Source: Fibrobacter sp. UWT2 (GTDB lineage: Bacteria; Fibrobacterota; Fibrobacteria; Fibrobacterales; Fibrobacteraceae). Taken from it: a DNA stretch of 64,000 nt. Location of the stretch: positions 1 to 64,000 of the forward strand of contig NZ_FRBF01000012.1 in NCBI RefSeq assembly GCF_900142545.1, in the 5' to 3' direction. The notes beneath the pieces were generated by a model that saw only the letters and a list, made by a program, of their open reading frames with translations, had not been told where the DNA came from and did no database searches. Each line of letters begins with the position of its first letter. The stretch's first letter is position 1. Positions 53,201 through 61,411 of this stretch are shown here, one piece after another. The position numbers and the translations under genes were made by a program.

Positions 53201-56200
53201 TATCCGAATGGGGAACGTGGATGCTTCCACGAACGATATTTCTCGCGATAACTACGACGATGACCTGGAAGACGAAAGCGATCCGCCTAAGCAGATGAAC
53301 GGTACCGAAAATAACTCCGGTGAACGCACCTACGATACCGAAGATATTAACAGGAACGGATCTCTAGATAAGGACATCAGCTTTGTCCGTTACCGCATTG
53401 ATTTGTCCGACACCAACAAGGTGAATTTCGAAGAACTGAGAAACGGCTGGCGCAAGTGGCGTATTCCCTTGAACCAGTACGACACCATTGTTTCTTCGAC
53501 GGGTAGCGACTACCTGACGATTCTTGCGGAAGCCCAGTTCAGTAGGCTTTGGCTCGGTAAGTTGAACAACGGCGTTTCTGAAGCCAAGGTGCAAATCGTG
53601 AACCTTGCCGTGGTCGGTAACGCTTGGGAAGAAACGACTGTGGCGGATTTCTACCAGACTTCTTCTACTGAACATTCTCAAATCGTTGAAGTGAACGGCG
53701 TGGAAATGAAGGTGTCCGAGAACGTGATGTCCCGTGATACCAGCTACATTAGCGTGAAAACGATTAACAACCGCGAAGATGCAAACAAGTATCACAAGTC
53801 GCCCAATACCCGCACTGAAAGAGATTCGGATTCCAATGCGCCCCTTAAGGAAACCGCATTGGTGCTGGATTACCACAATATCAGTCCGGGCCAGGAAGTG
53901 GGCGTTACCCGTATTTTTGAAACCGATGTGAAGGACTTCTCGAACTATCGCTCCCTGAAAATGGAAATCCATTATAAGGCGAAGGACGGCGTGACCGATG
54001 TTCCGGTGCGCTTCGCCATTCAGTTCGGTGAAGGATCTCTTGAAGGCTCCAACGATTACTACGAATGGAGCTTCCGCCCGGTAAATTACTCCTGCAACAA
54101 GGGCAACGGTGAACGCGAATCGGATTGCCATGAACGCAACTGGCTCGACAACGCCTTCGCCATGGATGTTGCTGACTTTACGGATTTGAAGCGTGGCCGT
54201 CGTCCGCCTTACCTGAATGCAGTCGTCAAGGATCTTGGCGGTGACCGTGATGAAAAGATTCGCTTGGTGGGTAACCCTTCGATTACCAGCGTCGACTGGA
54301 TGCGCTTTGTGATTATCGCTGACTCCAGCGCTTCTGAAGCTGACTTGGATTCCGGTACCTTCTGGCTCGATGACCTGCGTCTTTCGGACATGGATACCGA
54401 ATGGGGCTATGCAGCTCGTACGGGCGGCCAGGTGAACTTTGCCGACTTTATTTCGCTTTCCGGTACGATCCGCTACCAGGACGGAAACTTCGCTACGCTT
54501 TCGACTTCTAACGGTTCGCCGAAGCCCAAGACTTCTGCAGCTGCCTCCCAGCTCGATGTGGCGGGTGACTTCACCATGAACCTGAACAAGTTCCTGAATG
54601 ACAGCTCCGGATTCCATATCCCGCTTTCTTTGGGTTACCACAGCTCGACCAAGCGCCCCTACATGAAGCCTACTGACGACATGATGCTCAAGAAGAGCAG
54701 CTTCGTAGACCTTACGGGCGACATGTTCCAGAACAAGCTTGCGGTAAATTCCAATAGGGAAGAGCAGGATCTTCGCGATAATGCCGAATCGAAGGGTTAC
54801 CAGTCCTATACTCGCGATAAGTCCTTTGGCATTAGCTACCGCAAGGATTACCACGCTCACGATTCCAAGCTGGGCGAAGTGATGTCGCAGATCTTCTTGG
54901 ATCGTCCGGCAGTGAGCTATTCTTATAACGAGTCTGAAGGTCGTGCAACTACGTCTGCCGACTCCTCTTATTCGTACCACACGGTGATTGAATATAAATT
55001 GGGAACCTTCAGCAACTTCAAGTTTAGACCGCTTGATGGCCTTTCGAAGTACGAATGGTTGAAGCCCATTTCGAAGTCTGAATTTGAACCCTGGCCGCAG
55101 ACCTTCGACCTTACCGTTTTCGACTTGAACTACATCCGTTACGTGAACCAGAACCGCGATCCGGATTATGTGGAGCCTCAGGTCGACAAGATCGTGACAT
55201 ACACGACGGAATTGAACCACAAGCTGAATATGCGCTGGAATATCTTCTCGTTCCTGACGACGAACTATTCCTTGAACATCAAGCGTGATATGTACGGCGG
55301 TGGCGACCGTGAAGCCTTTGTGAAGAAGAACTTCTTTACCTCTCGTGATGGCGGCCTGTTTGCTAGCGACTACATCTTTGATTACGACCATACGGACCAC
55401 CGCGTCTATGTTTCGGGCGACAGTATTGTGGCTGTTCCCTACGATACGATTCCGAAGGTTTCTGAATCCGGTGATACTTTTGCCATTGACATGCAGAACC
55501 CGAATTCCTACGAGATTCGCTACGATACCACGGTGTTCTACAAGGTGGATAGCGTAGGCTCTAAGTCTTATGGTAAGTCTTACGGTATTTTACGCAACGA
55601 ACGTGCCCGTTCTCAGCAGTTCAAGATCGGCTTTAACCCTCGCTTGATTCCGTTCTTGCCCTTTAGCGCAAACTTCAGTTCTGACTTTAACCAGCAAAAG
55701 ACCATTCCCGATGACTTCGACTTTATGGACGAAACGTCTATCGAGAAAAACTACTGGACGATTTCTCAAACCAACCGTTTCGAGTTCTCGCCGTCTTTGA
55801 AGGTGCTGGATTTGGCCCGCAGCTTTGGCAAGGAAAACCCGGTGGCTAGTGCCTTCGATAAGGTCAAGTGGCGTGAAGTCCGCTTTAATTGGACCGCCAG
55901 CACTAACACCGTGGGTGAAAACTTTACCTTGGCTCAGTTGTACGAAGACCAGGGTGTGACTCCGCTGCAGTATTATCTGTATGGCCTTGGCTTGGGTAAC
56001 GGTTATCGTAACCGAGGCTTCTATAACATTGTCACGGGCGACATGGGACTGGATCATCGCGACGATTTCACTCGTTTTGCCCAGTATAGAAACCGCCATG
56101 TCGATACGTTGGTGTACCAGGGTAACTTTAGGCATTCCGTGTCCCGTCAGTTCCAGGTCGGATCTGGCATTACGCTCCCGATTTGGGATATCGGCGTGAC

Positions 56201-57125
56201 AGGCGATTTGCAGTGGAAGGAAGACTTCTCGCAGTCTAGAGAATACCCGATGTATATCGATACCACGACGGTGTGGCCGAAGATTGGCGTTGGTGTGACG
56301 GTGCCGAACTTTGCCCAACGTATTTCGTTCTTGAATCGTTTCCGTAGCGTGTCTACCTACCATCGCTTTGACTACGCTTACACCACCACGGTTCACCCGT
56401 TCCAGAGTGCTGAAGATTCCTGGTCCCAGAGCATCAACTTCAATCCGCTCATCCGCATTACCTTCTTGCTGCAGAACAGCATGCGTATCGAAAACAGCGT
56501 GCGCATGAAGATCGAAGATACGGATAGGCGCCCCAAGGAAGAAGTGATCGGCATTACCACCTGGCCGGATTCTTCGGGTACGGGCAAGGATACGTCGGAT
56601 TACTTCTGGGAAACGCCGTGGATTCACACGTCGCTCTATAACGACTTCATGTTCAACATTGGCGATGACTTTACCATTACTTACCCGCTCAAGCTCGATA
56701 AGGCCGTGAAGTTCTTCAAATGGTTCTTCAAGTTCAAGAATTCGATTGACTTGAAGCTTACTGCTGGTTACGACTACAAGAAGACCATTCGTAAGGAATA
56801 CGATCCTGACGAAGGTTACAACAAGTGGAACAAGGAAAGCGGAACGGATGGCGTGTTCAAGCAGTGGACGTTTGATGACGGCTTGTATGGCAACGTGAGG
56901 GATACGGTGGCCTACAACCCGAAACTTTCTCTGACAGATCGCACGGTGCCGTCTCGTACTCATGAATGGTTTATTCGCCCCAGCGCTGGTTACCAGTTCA
57001 ACAAGATTGCCTCGATGAGCAGCTACATTGAATATCGCCAGATTCATGAAAAGCTGGATGATGAAACTCCGCACTTGCGTCAGATTCTGCAATTTGAAAT
57101 TGCACTGATGTTGAGGTTCGACTAA
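50253..57125 (+). CDS. sprA: SprA/Sov-type T9SS outer-membrane translocon
   Basis: At 2290 residues this is the right size for SprA, the giant outer-membrane beta barrel through which type IX secretion (T9SS) moves folded cargo. It starts at a GTG with only a weak ribosome site. After a signal peptide (KRLWPVATVALAVGIAWSQS) come long stretches of alternating polar and hydrophobic residues, with repeated barrel-strand pairs to the C-terminal FEIALMLRFD, a classical outer-membrane ending with a terminal aromatic pattern. The segment KQFVAYRYYFLNYDARDKY resembles the SprA block FFLSxxFRDxYD, and YEVNYELGQIELLSERAL and SRLSWYQASPPGG resemble other conserved blocks. The assignment is strong but was made without a database search. 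mnmA follows at 4 bp and a likely T9SS cargo is two genes down. Confidence 0.85.
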   Translation: MFFEGLKRLWPVATVALAVGIAWSQSDSVSVVSASEAEAAEPDPAETEWQPTYQYISLPPSVTPLNGLLPFGGIGASPTLMSTNKGQVFSHDIDVSTREMDVSEKRVNSVSRDTTTLWTAHYPELADYVSDMYSIGQKSLWLNDLVGKANDGYETPETGSVFDITIPVTMPAWMRDFGLDKPKLMLQGTMDIRLKGYGEKDDAEGSTNTSLWPSPTLNYTPNFMVKGKIGPYITVEINNVEEGLGARNQVRVVYEESYKDEFEDYILQRVEAGTTNLALTGTELTGYSENHQGLFGIKADWKLGDWRLTTIASQDGGDQEEYSLKASETVSEFQILDKQFVAYRYYFLNYDARDKYVREVTNSGRKASTYNATSLKLYKRGATNAKTGVIDNVYVKYVTPNGKTVTKLVERLTEIPGTDFSYDQKMGVIKVNGISRNTLLAASWAEDRGGKSSVKDGDTITLIQWDATLSELVDIDKLMLRNVYSIGISDASSSSFVLRMKNKSGISGDFLKKLGLVDTTTGTPLVNDATIFKKDGTGNYTGEMWLPCKKSSDAVYSDKSNAEELAKQNCLEPLRNLDSSAAMAQLYTLPVYNLSRYTNRFYFESVGKRRSSTISVRDPSSSYSVSGSSCMDISPGTEKVTAGSTTLIRGTDYEVNYELGQIELLSERALDPNKDIKVSYECEPLFEIDNKLLLGARAELPLDLYGMGAGSVFGITALYKSQSTTAKTPTLGNEPYSSVLWGMNLRLQDTVPALTELVNLIPGINTTAQSSWRYEAEFAASRHNANTSDDQSAFVEDFEATTSGLTYPLSRLSWYQASPPGGVESDRSTFIEKLDYKHQGEFIWHSNNTELYKNIYTPVGNSDVDNQHLTVLKMTLRANDNLAGNSWGGIMRPNSSYYQDLSDMKYIEVVARGNVGSLYLDLGLVSEDLSINGWSPNGEYNGENDIGTTTALHDKGLDGLSGTDEFDTVWDCRTTPCKGTEHSIRMGNVDASTNDISRDNYDDDLEDESDPPKQMNGTENNSGERTYDTEDINRNGSLDKDISFVRYRIDLSDTNKVNFEELRNGWRKWRIPLNQYDTIVSSTGSDYLTILAEAQFSRLWLGKLNNGVSEAKVQIVNLAVVGNAWEETTVADFYQTSSTEHSQIVEVNGVEMKVSENVMSRDTSYISVKTINNREDANKYHKSPNTRTERDSDSNAPLKETALVLDYHNISPGQEVGVTRIFETDVKDFSNYRSLKMEIHYKAKDGVTDVPVRFAIQFGEGSLEGSNDYYEWSFRPVNYSCNKGNGERESDCHERNWLDNAFAMDVADFTDLKRGRRPPYLNAVVKDLGGDRDEKIRLVGNPSITSVDWMRFVIIADSSASEADLDSGTFWLDDLRLSDMDTEWGYAARTGGQVNFADFISLSGTIRYQDGNFATLSTSNGSPKPKTSAAASQLDVAGDFTMNLNKFLNDSSGFHIPLSLGYHSSTKRPYMKPTDDMMLKKSSFVDLTGDMFQNKLAVNSNREEQDLRDNAESKGYQSYTRDKSFGISYRKDYHAHDSKLGEVMSQIFLDRPAVSYSYNESEGRATTSADSSYSYHTVIEYKLGTFSNFKFRPLDGLSKYEWLKPISKSEFEPWPQTFDLTVFDLNYIRYVNQNRDPDYVEPQVDKIVTYTTELNHKLNMRWNIFSFLTTNYSLNIKRDMYGGGDREAFVKKNFFTSRDGGLFASDYIFDYDHTDHRVYVSGDSIVAVPYDTIPKVSESGDTFAIDMQNPNSYEIRYDTTVFYKVDSVGSKSYGKSYGILRNERARSQQFKIGFNPRLIPFLPFSANFSSDFNQQKTIPDDFDFMDETSIEKNYWTISQTNRFEFSPSLKVLDLARSFGKENPVASAFDKVKWREVRFNWTASTNTVGENFTLAQLYEDQGVTPLQYYLYGLGLGNGYRNRGFYNIVTGDMGLDHRDDFTRFAQYRNRHVDTLVYQGNFRHSVSRQFQVGSGITLPIWDIGVTGDLQWKEDFSQSREYPMYIDTTTVWPKIGVGVTVPNFAQRISFLNRFRSVSTYHRFDYAYTTTVHPFQSAEDSWSQSINFNPLIRITFLLQNSMRIENSVRMKIEDTDRRPKEEVIGITTWPDSSGTGKDTSDYFWETPWIHTSLYNDFMFNIGDDFTITYPLKLDKAVKFFKWFFKFKNSIDLKLTAGYDYKKTIRKEYDPDEGYNKWNKESGTDGVFKQWTFDDGLYGNVRDTVAYNPKLSLTDRTVPSRTHEWFIRPSAGYQFNKIASMSSYIEYRQIHEKLDDETPHLRQILQFEIALMLRFD

Positions 57126-57129
57126 GCCC

Positions 57130-58218
57130 ATGTCTAAGGCAAGAGTTGCTGTAGGAATGAGTGGCGGCGTCGATTCTTCGGTGGCGGCACTCCTTTTGCT
57201 TGAACAGGGCTACGATGTTTTTGGCGTGACGCTGCGTGTGCTGCCGCCGTTGTCGAGTCCTTACGATCCCGAAAAAGATGAAAGCGTTTTGAGGGCCCGG
57301 GCGGTCGCGAAAAAGCTGGGCATAGAGCATTATGTGGCGGTGTGCGATGACGCCTTTACGGAACGGGTGCTTAAACGCTGTCACGATGATTTTGCCGGGG
57401 CCCGCACGCCGAATCCTTGCTGCTATTGCAATCGCTATATCAAGTTCGGCTGGATGCTTGACTTTGCATTGGAGCACGGCGCAGACTTCCTTTCTACTGG
57501 GCATTACGTGAATGTGAAGGAGGTCGGTGGCGTGCGCAGGCTTTTCAAAGGTCGCGATGCCGCGAAAGACCAGAGCTACTTTTTGTTCGGCGTGCCCGAT
57601 TCCGCCATGGCGCGAGTGATGACTCCGCTGGGCGATATGGAAAAGCCTGAGGTTCGCGCGATGGCGGCGAAGCATGGCTTTGAAAACGCAAGTGCGAGCG
57701 ATAGCCAGGACATTTGCTTTGATATTTACGGCGACGATTACACGAACTTTTTACAGGAGCGTTTCGGTGCGATGACACGCCCGGGAAACTTCGTGACCGC
57801 CGACGGCAAGATTTGGAATCGTCACGAAGGTTACCACCGTTACACGGTGGGGCAACGCAAGGGACTTGGCGTTGCGCTGGGCGTCCCCGCATTCGTGCAA
57901 AGCGTGAATCCAGAAACGGGCGATATCCTGGTGACCGCCGACAAGTCGGCCGTCTCGGCAAGCGATGTGCGTATTCAGAATTGCGAATGGCACGGCGTGA
58001 ACCCTGCAACAGGCCGCGACTACGCCGTTGGCGATACTTTTGAATGCGAGGGCATGGTGCGTTATCGCCAGCGCCCGACCCGTTGCATGGTCAAGATTTT
58101 GGAAGACGGCTGCGCACTCGCCAGTTTTGAACAGTCCCAATTTGCAGTCACCCCTGGCCAGTGCGCCGTGTTTTACGATGGCGATATGGTGCTTGGTGGC
58201 GGCTGGATAATACGCTAG
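57130..58218 (+). CDS. mnmA: tRNA-specific 2-thiouridylase
   Basis: This 362-residue enzyme adds sulphur to the wobble uridine (U34) of Glu, Gln and Lys tRNAs. The PP-loop GMSGGVDSSVAA (residues 9-20) binds ATP. The catalytic cysteines are in TPNPCCYC (Cys97 or Cys98) and QDICF (Cys196), and DQSYFLFG and HYTVGQRKG-like blocks are present (RYTVGQRKGLGVALG). The gene lies four bases after sprA with no clear ribosome site of its own, so it is probably coupled to it. Confidence 0.95.
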   Translation: MSKARVAVGMSGGVDSSVAALLLLEQGYDVFGVTLRVLPPLSSPYDPEKDESVLRARAVAKKLGIEHYVAVCDDAFTERVLKRCHDDFAGARTPNPCCYCNRYIKFGWMLDFALEHGADFLSTGHYVNVKEVGGVRRLFKGRDAAKDQSYFLFGVPDSAMARVMTPLGDMEKPEVRAMAAKHGFENASASDSQDICFDIYGDDYTNFLQERFGAMTRPGNFVTADGKIWNRHEGYHRYTVGQRKGLGVALGVPAFVQSVNPETGDILVTADKSAVSASDVRIQNCEWHGVNPATGRDYAVGDTFECEGMVRYRQRPTRCMVKILEDGCALASFEQSQFAVTPGQCAVFYDGDMVLGGGWIIR

Positions 58219-58231
58219 GGATTTTTTTTGC

Positions 58232-58267
58232 AGGTGTGGACATTCTTTGTGATGAATGTCAACACCT
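58232..58267. promoter_or_regulatory. Large inverted repeat upstream of the GH5 gene
   Basis: Arms AGGTGT-G-GACATTC and GAATGTC-A-ACACCT (58232-58245 and 58254-58267) pair at 13 of 14 positions. It is preceded, not followed, by a T-run, so it does not read as a plus-strand terminator. A TATATC box follows at 58302-58307, placing the repeat upstream of the promoter region. Confidence 0.5.
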
Positions 58268-58348
58268 TGAAATTAAAAATATCCATTTAAGGTCTTATTT
58301 GTATATCTTTAGGAAGAGCGCCCGAAAAAAGGGTGTTTGAGGAGTATT

Positions 58349-60220
58349 ATGAAAAAATTTGGTTTTGTGGCTCTAAGTGGAGCTCTTTTGTTAGGTGGAG
58401 AGGCTTTCGCTGCACCGGGACTTACCGTGAGTGGCACGGATCTTATGTACAACGGCAAGAAGATTTTCTTCTCGGGTACGAACCTCGCCTGGAGTGACTA
58501 CAACTCCGATGTGGGTGATTCCCCGCTGAACGAAAATGCCTGGCGCAAGGCTGTCGAAGGCACGCGCGCTGCAGGCGGTAACGCCATTCGCTGGTGGCTT
58601 TTCAACAACATGAGCCAGAGCCCGACCATCGACCAGAGCACGCATCTGGTTTCTGGTCCTAAGGAAAACACCATCGCCAACATGAAGAAGGCTTTGGACA
58701 TTGCCGAAGAATACGGTGTGATGGTTTCCATGTGCCTTTTCAGCCATAACCTGATGGAACCGAACCAGTGGGGCCTTTACAGCGAAAAGCTCGATATCAC
58801 GGCAAACGAAAAATTGTTCGAAGACGAAGGTACGTCGGCCTTTATTACGAATGTACTCGTTCCGGTCGTGAAGGCTATCGGTAACCACAACGCGCTCATG
58901 ACCTGGGAAGTCTTTAACGAACCCGAAGGCATGACAAGCGTGGGCTGGACCACCAAGAAACTCGACAAGGCCGTACTGCAGAAGTTCACGAACAAGATTG
59001 CAGCTGCCATCCACACCACAAACCCGGAACTGCTCGTTTCTACGGGTAGCGTGAATATCCAGTATCAGAGCTGGTGGAACGATTCCGAACTTATCGCCGC
59101 CGGTGGCGAAGCGAATGGTACGCTCGACTTTTTCCAGACGCATTACTATCCGTACTACCAGAACGATGCCGTGTCTCCGTTCGTGAATACGGCAGCCCAG
59201 ATGGCGACCAAGTATGGCTACGATTCCAAGCCCATGATTATCGGTGAATTCCCGGCAAGCGGCTGGAAGGGCGATACTTATACTACAAGCATGGCGGCCA
59301 AGACCCAGATTTCGACCGAAGAATGCTACCGTAAGGCCTTTGACGGCGGTTATGCCGGCGCACTTGCCTGGCAGTATATTGGCGACAAGACCGAATCGAA
59401 CTTCGGCGGTTACTCCTATACCATTGACCCCGCTCTCGATGCCATGAAGGCGCTCGCTGCAACGGAAGAAGCGAGCATCAAGATCAAGGATGTCGCCATC
59501 AGTCAAGAAAGTGGCGATGGCAAGATGTCGGTCACTTACGGTGGCGACAACGCCCAGATTGAATACCAGAAAACCTGGGATTTGAGCAAGGCCAGCACGT
59601 TCACGTTCGAGGCCACCAACAAGGGCGAAAGCGATGCCCAGTTGCACTTGATTTTCAAACTGACGGATGCTTGGACCTGGACCCCGGTGAATGATGACGA
59701 TGGCGCATGCGTCGTGCCCGCTGGAGAATCCGTAACCTGCTCCTACGACATTTCTAGCTTTACCGATCGCAACAAGACCTTGAGCGTCGTTGTCGCAAAC
59801 TATGCCGCAGGCTACACCGGCACCATCCTTTACGACAACTTCAAAGCGGGCGACCAGGTTCTTTGGGACTTTAACGAAGACAAGTACGACGCATTCAGTC
59901 GCGGCTTCGAAAACACCGAAGAGATGATTCCCGAAATCAAGATTGTCTTCGGAGATCCTTCGGGAATTTGCATGCGCCCGCAAGTTGCAGGTGCCAAGGC
60001 TCTGCGAGTAAGTGGTAACATGCTTAGCCTTTCGATGGGCCGCACACAAGGCGTGACAGCGGAACTCTTCGATGTCACGGGCCACAAGGTTGTAACGCTT
60101 CACAAGGGTACACTTTCTGCAGGCACGCACCAGTTCAAGATGAATGCGGCAAAGGGCATGTACCTTGTTAAAGTCAAGGGCCAGGGAATCAACCTGACCC
60201 AGAAAGTGATGGTGAAGTAG
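58349..60220 (+). CDS. GH5-family glycoside hydrolase with beta-sandwich and T9SS-type sorting domain
   Basis: This 623-residue secreted enzyme has a signal peptide (ALLLGGEAFA) and a GH5 barrel (about residues 25-375). The acid/base is Glu191 in WEVFNEPEG and the nucleophile Glu300 in MIIGEFP. An early AGGNAIRWWLF segment is typical of mannanase-like GH5 enzymes, so a mannan or related beta-glycan is the best guess. A carbohydrate-binding-like beta sandwich follows (about 380-520). The last 80 residues (VAGAKALRVSGNML..., AELFDVTGHKVVTL, MYLVKVKGQ..., TQKVMVK) match the type A sorting domain of T9SS cargo. The start at 58349 follows TTGAGGAG. The gene lies just beyond sprA and mnmA. Confidence 0.88.
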   Translation: MKKFGFVALSGALLLGGEAFAAPGLTVSGTDLMYNGKKIFFSGTNLAWSDYNSDVGDSPLNENAWRKAVEGTRAAGGNAIRWWLFNNMSQSPTIDQSTHLVSGPKENTIANMKKALDIAEEYGVMVSMCLFSHNLMEPNQWGLYSEKLDITANEKLFEDEGTSAFITNVLVPVVKAIGNHNALMTWEVFNEPEGMTSVGWTTKKLDKAVLQKFTNKIAAAIHTTNPELLVSTGSVNIQYQSWWNDSELIAAGGEANGTLDFFQTHYYPYYQNDAVSPFVNTAAQMATKYGYDSKPMIIGEFPASGWKGDTYTTSMAAKTQISTEECYRKAFDGGYAGALAWQYIGDKTESNFGGYSYTIDPALDAMKALAATEEASIKIKDVAISQESGDGKMSVTYGGDNAQIEYQKTWDLSKASTFTFEATNKGESDAQLHLIFKLTDAWTWTPVNDDDGACVVPAGESVTCSYDISSFTDRNKTLSVVVANYAAGYTGTILYDNFKAGDQVLWDFNEDKYDAFSRGFENTEEMIPEIKIVFGDPSGICMRPQVAGAKALRVSGNMLSLSMGRTQGVTAELFDVTGHKVVTLHKGTLSAGTHQFKMNAAKGMYLVKVKGQGINLTQKVMVK

Positions 60221-60223
60221 TAT

Positions 60224-61276
60224 TTACTGCGTCACTCGGATGTAGTCGACGAACATTTCGTTCGGGAATTGAGCGTCGTCTACTTCGAATCCGGGCCAGT
60301 TGCCTGCAACGGCGACATTCAAGATAAAGAAGAATGGCTTGTGAAAAGCATCGGTTCCGCCGGTGCTTTCTTTTATGGATATCTCGTGATACTTGAAGTC
60401 GTCAACATACATGACGATAACGTTTTCGTCCCAGACCATTTTGTAGGTATGGAACTGCGTGATATCTAGTTCCTTGCTTGTGCCGTAATAATCCTTGGTA
60501 TTGTTGCCGTATTCGGCGTGGTTGCCTTCGTATGCCCAGTGGTTGGTTCCGTAGACGATGTTTTCGCTGTTCACTGTTTCGATGATGTCGATTTCACCGC
60601 AGGCAGGCCAGCTTACGGCATCGATGTTTTCTCCGAGCATCCAGAATGCCGGCCAGATTCCCTTGCCTACGGGGAGCGCGATTCTCGCTTCAACGGTGCC
60701 GTAGGTAAAGCTGAACTTGCCCTTGGTAATCATGCGGGCCGAGGTGTACTTGGAACCTTTGTAATCTTCCTTGTTGGCACGAATGTGCAAGATGCCGTCT
60801 TTAATGTAGGCGTTTTCTTTGCGGTCGGTGTAGTATTCCCATTCGTTGTTGCCCCAGCCGCTGGCACCGGTGCCGATTTCAAAAGTCCATTTTTCGGAGT
60901 CTATGTTGTCGCCGTCGAATTCGTCGTGCCAGAGATACGGGGATTCGCCGGGGTTGCTTTCACTCGAAATGTTTCCGCTTGAAGTGATTCCGCTCGAGCT
61001 GCTGGCAATGTCATTTGCGCTGCTCTCGGCATCGCGAGAACCGCTCATGTCGGTAGCGGAAGAATTTGCTGTGGATGGATTTTCAGCCTCGCTGGAGATT
61101 GCCGGGACATCTGCGGAAGATGAGGTCGGTTCAGTAACCGGGGACTCTCCGGAGGGGGTGGTCTGCTCGCTTATTTCGGCGTTTTCGGCATTGGAAGAGG
61201 AATCCGAGGAGCAGGCTGCCGCGAAAAAGGCGACTCCCGCGCAGAGGGAAAAAAGGCTGAAAAAAGGGAATTTCAT
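60224..61276 (-). CDS. GH16 beta-glucanase lipoprotein
   Basis: This 350-residue lipoprotein (lipobox FFAAAC, Cys22) has a long Ser/Glu/Asn-rich linker (residues 25-110) and a GH16 jelly-roll domain. The catalytic motif is GEIDIIET, with Glu228, Asp230 and Glu233; substrate-side blocks WHDEFDG, EYYTDRKENAYIKDG and GKGIWPAFWMLG are conserved. This pattern is that of laminarinase/lichenase-type beta-1,3(-1,4)-glucanases. A TATAAT box on the minus strand (61288-61283) ends six bases before the ATG, suggesting a leaderless or near-leaderless message. The gene converges on the GH5 gene, with three bases between their stops. Confidence 0.9.
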   Translation of the reverse strand: MKFPFFSLFSLCAGVAFFAAACSSDSSSNAENAEISEQTTPSGESPVTEPTSSSADVPAISSEAENPSTANSSATDMSGSRDAESSANDIASSSSGITSSGNISSESNPGESPYLWHDEFDGDNIDSEKWTFEIGTGASGWGNNEWEYYTDRKENAYIKDGILHIRANKEDYKGSKYTSARMITKGKFSFTYGTVEARIALPVGKGIWPAFWMLGENIDAVSWPACGEIDIIETVNSENIVYGTNHWAYEGNHAEYGNNTKDYYGTSKELDITQFHTYKMVWDENVIVMYVDDFKYHEISIKESTGGTDAFHKPFFFILNVAVAGNWPGFEVDDAQFPNEMFVDYIRVTQ

Positions 61277-61356
61277 GCCTTAATTATATAAAAAATCGCC
61301 ATTTTGCGCCAAAACGTGAGTATTTCGTCATATTTGCGGAATATTTTTTTAAGAAA

Positions 61357-61385
61357 TTGTCAAAAAGGCTGTATTCTAATATATA
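61357..61385 (+). promoter_or_regulatory. Promoter of the HD-GYP gene
   Basis: TTGTCA (61357-61362) and TATATA (61380-61385) are separated by exactly 17 bp. The ATG lies 26 bp further on, with a GAGG site between. Confidence 0.65.
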
Positions 61386-61411
61386 TTTACAAAGTGTAAA
61401 GAGGATTTAAC

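Noticed and set aside
50268-55400. Very long open frames antisense to sprA (976 and 678 codons)
   Set aside because: They mirror the codon bias of sprA on the other strand, have no plausible signal, domain or ribosome site, and the sense frame is a coherent outer-membrane protein.
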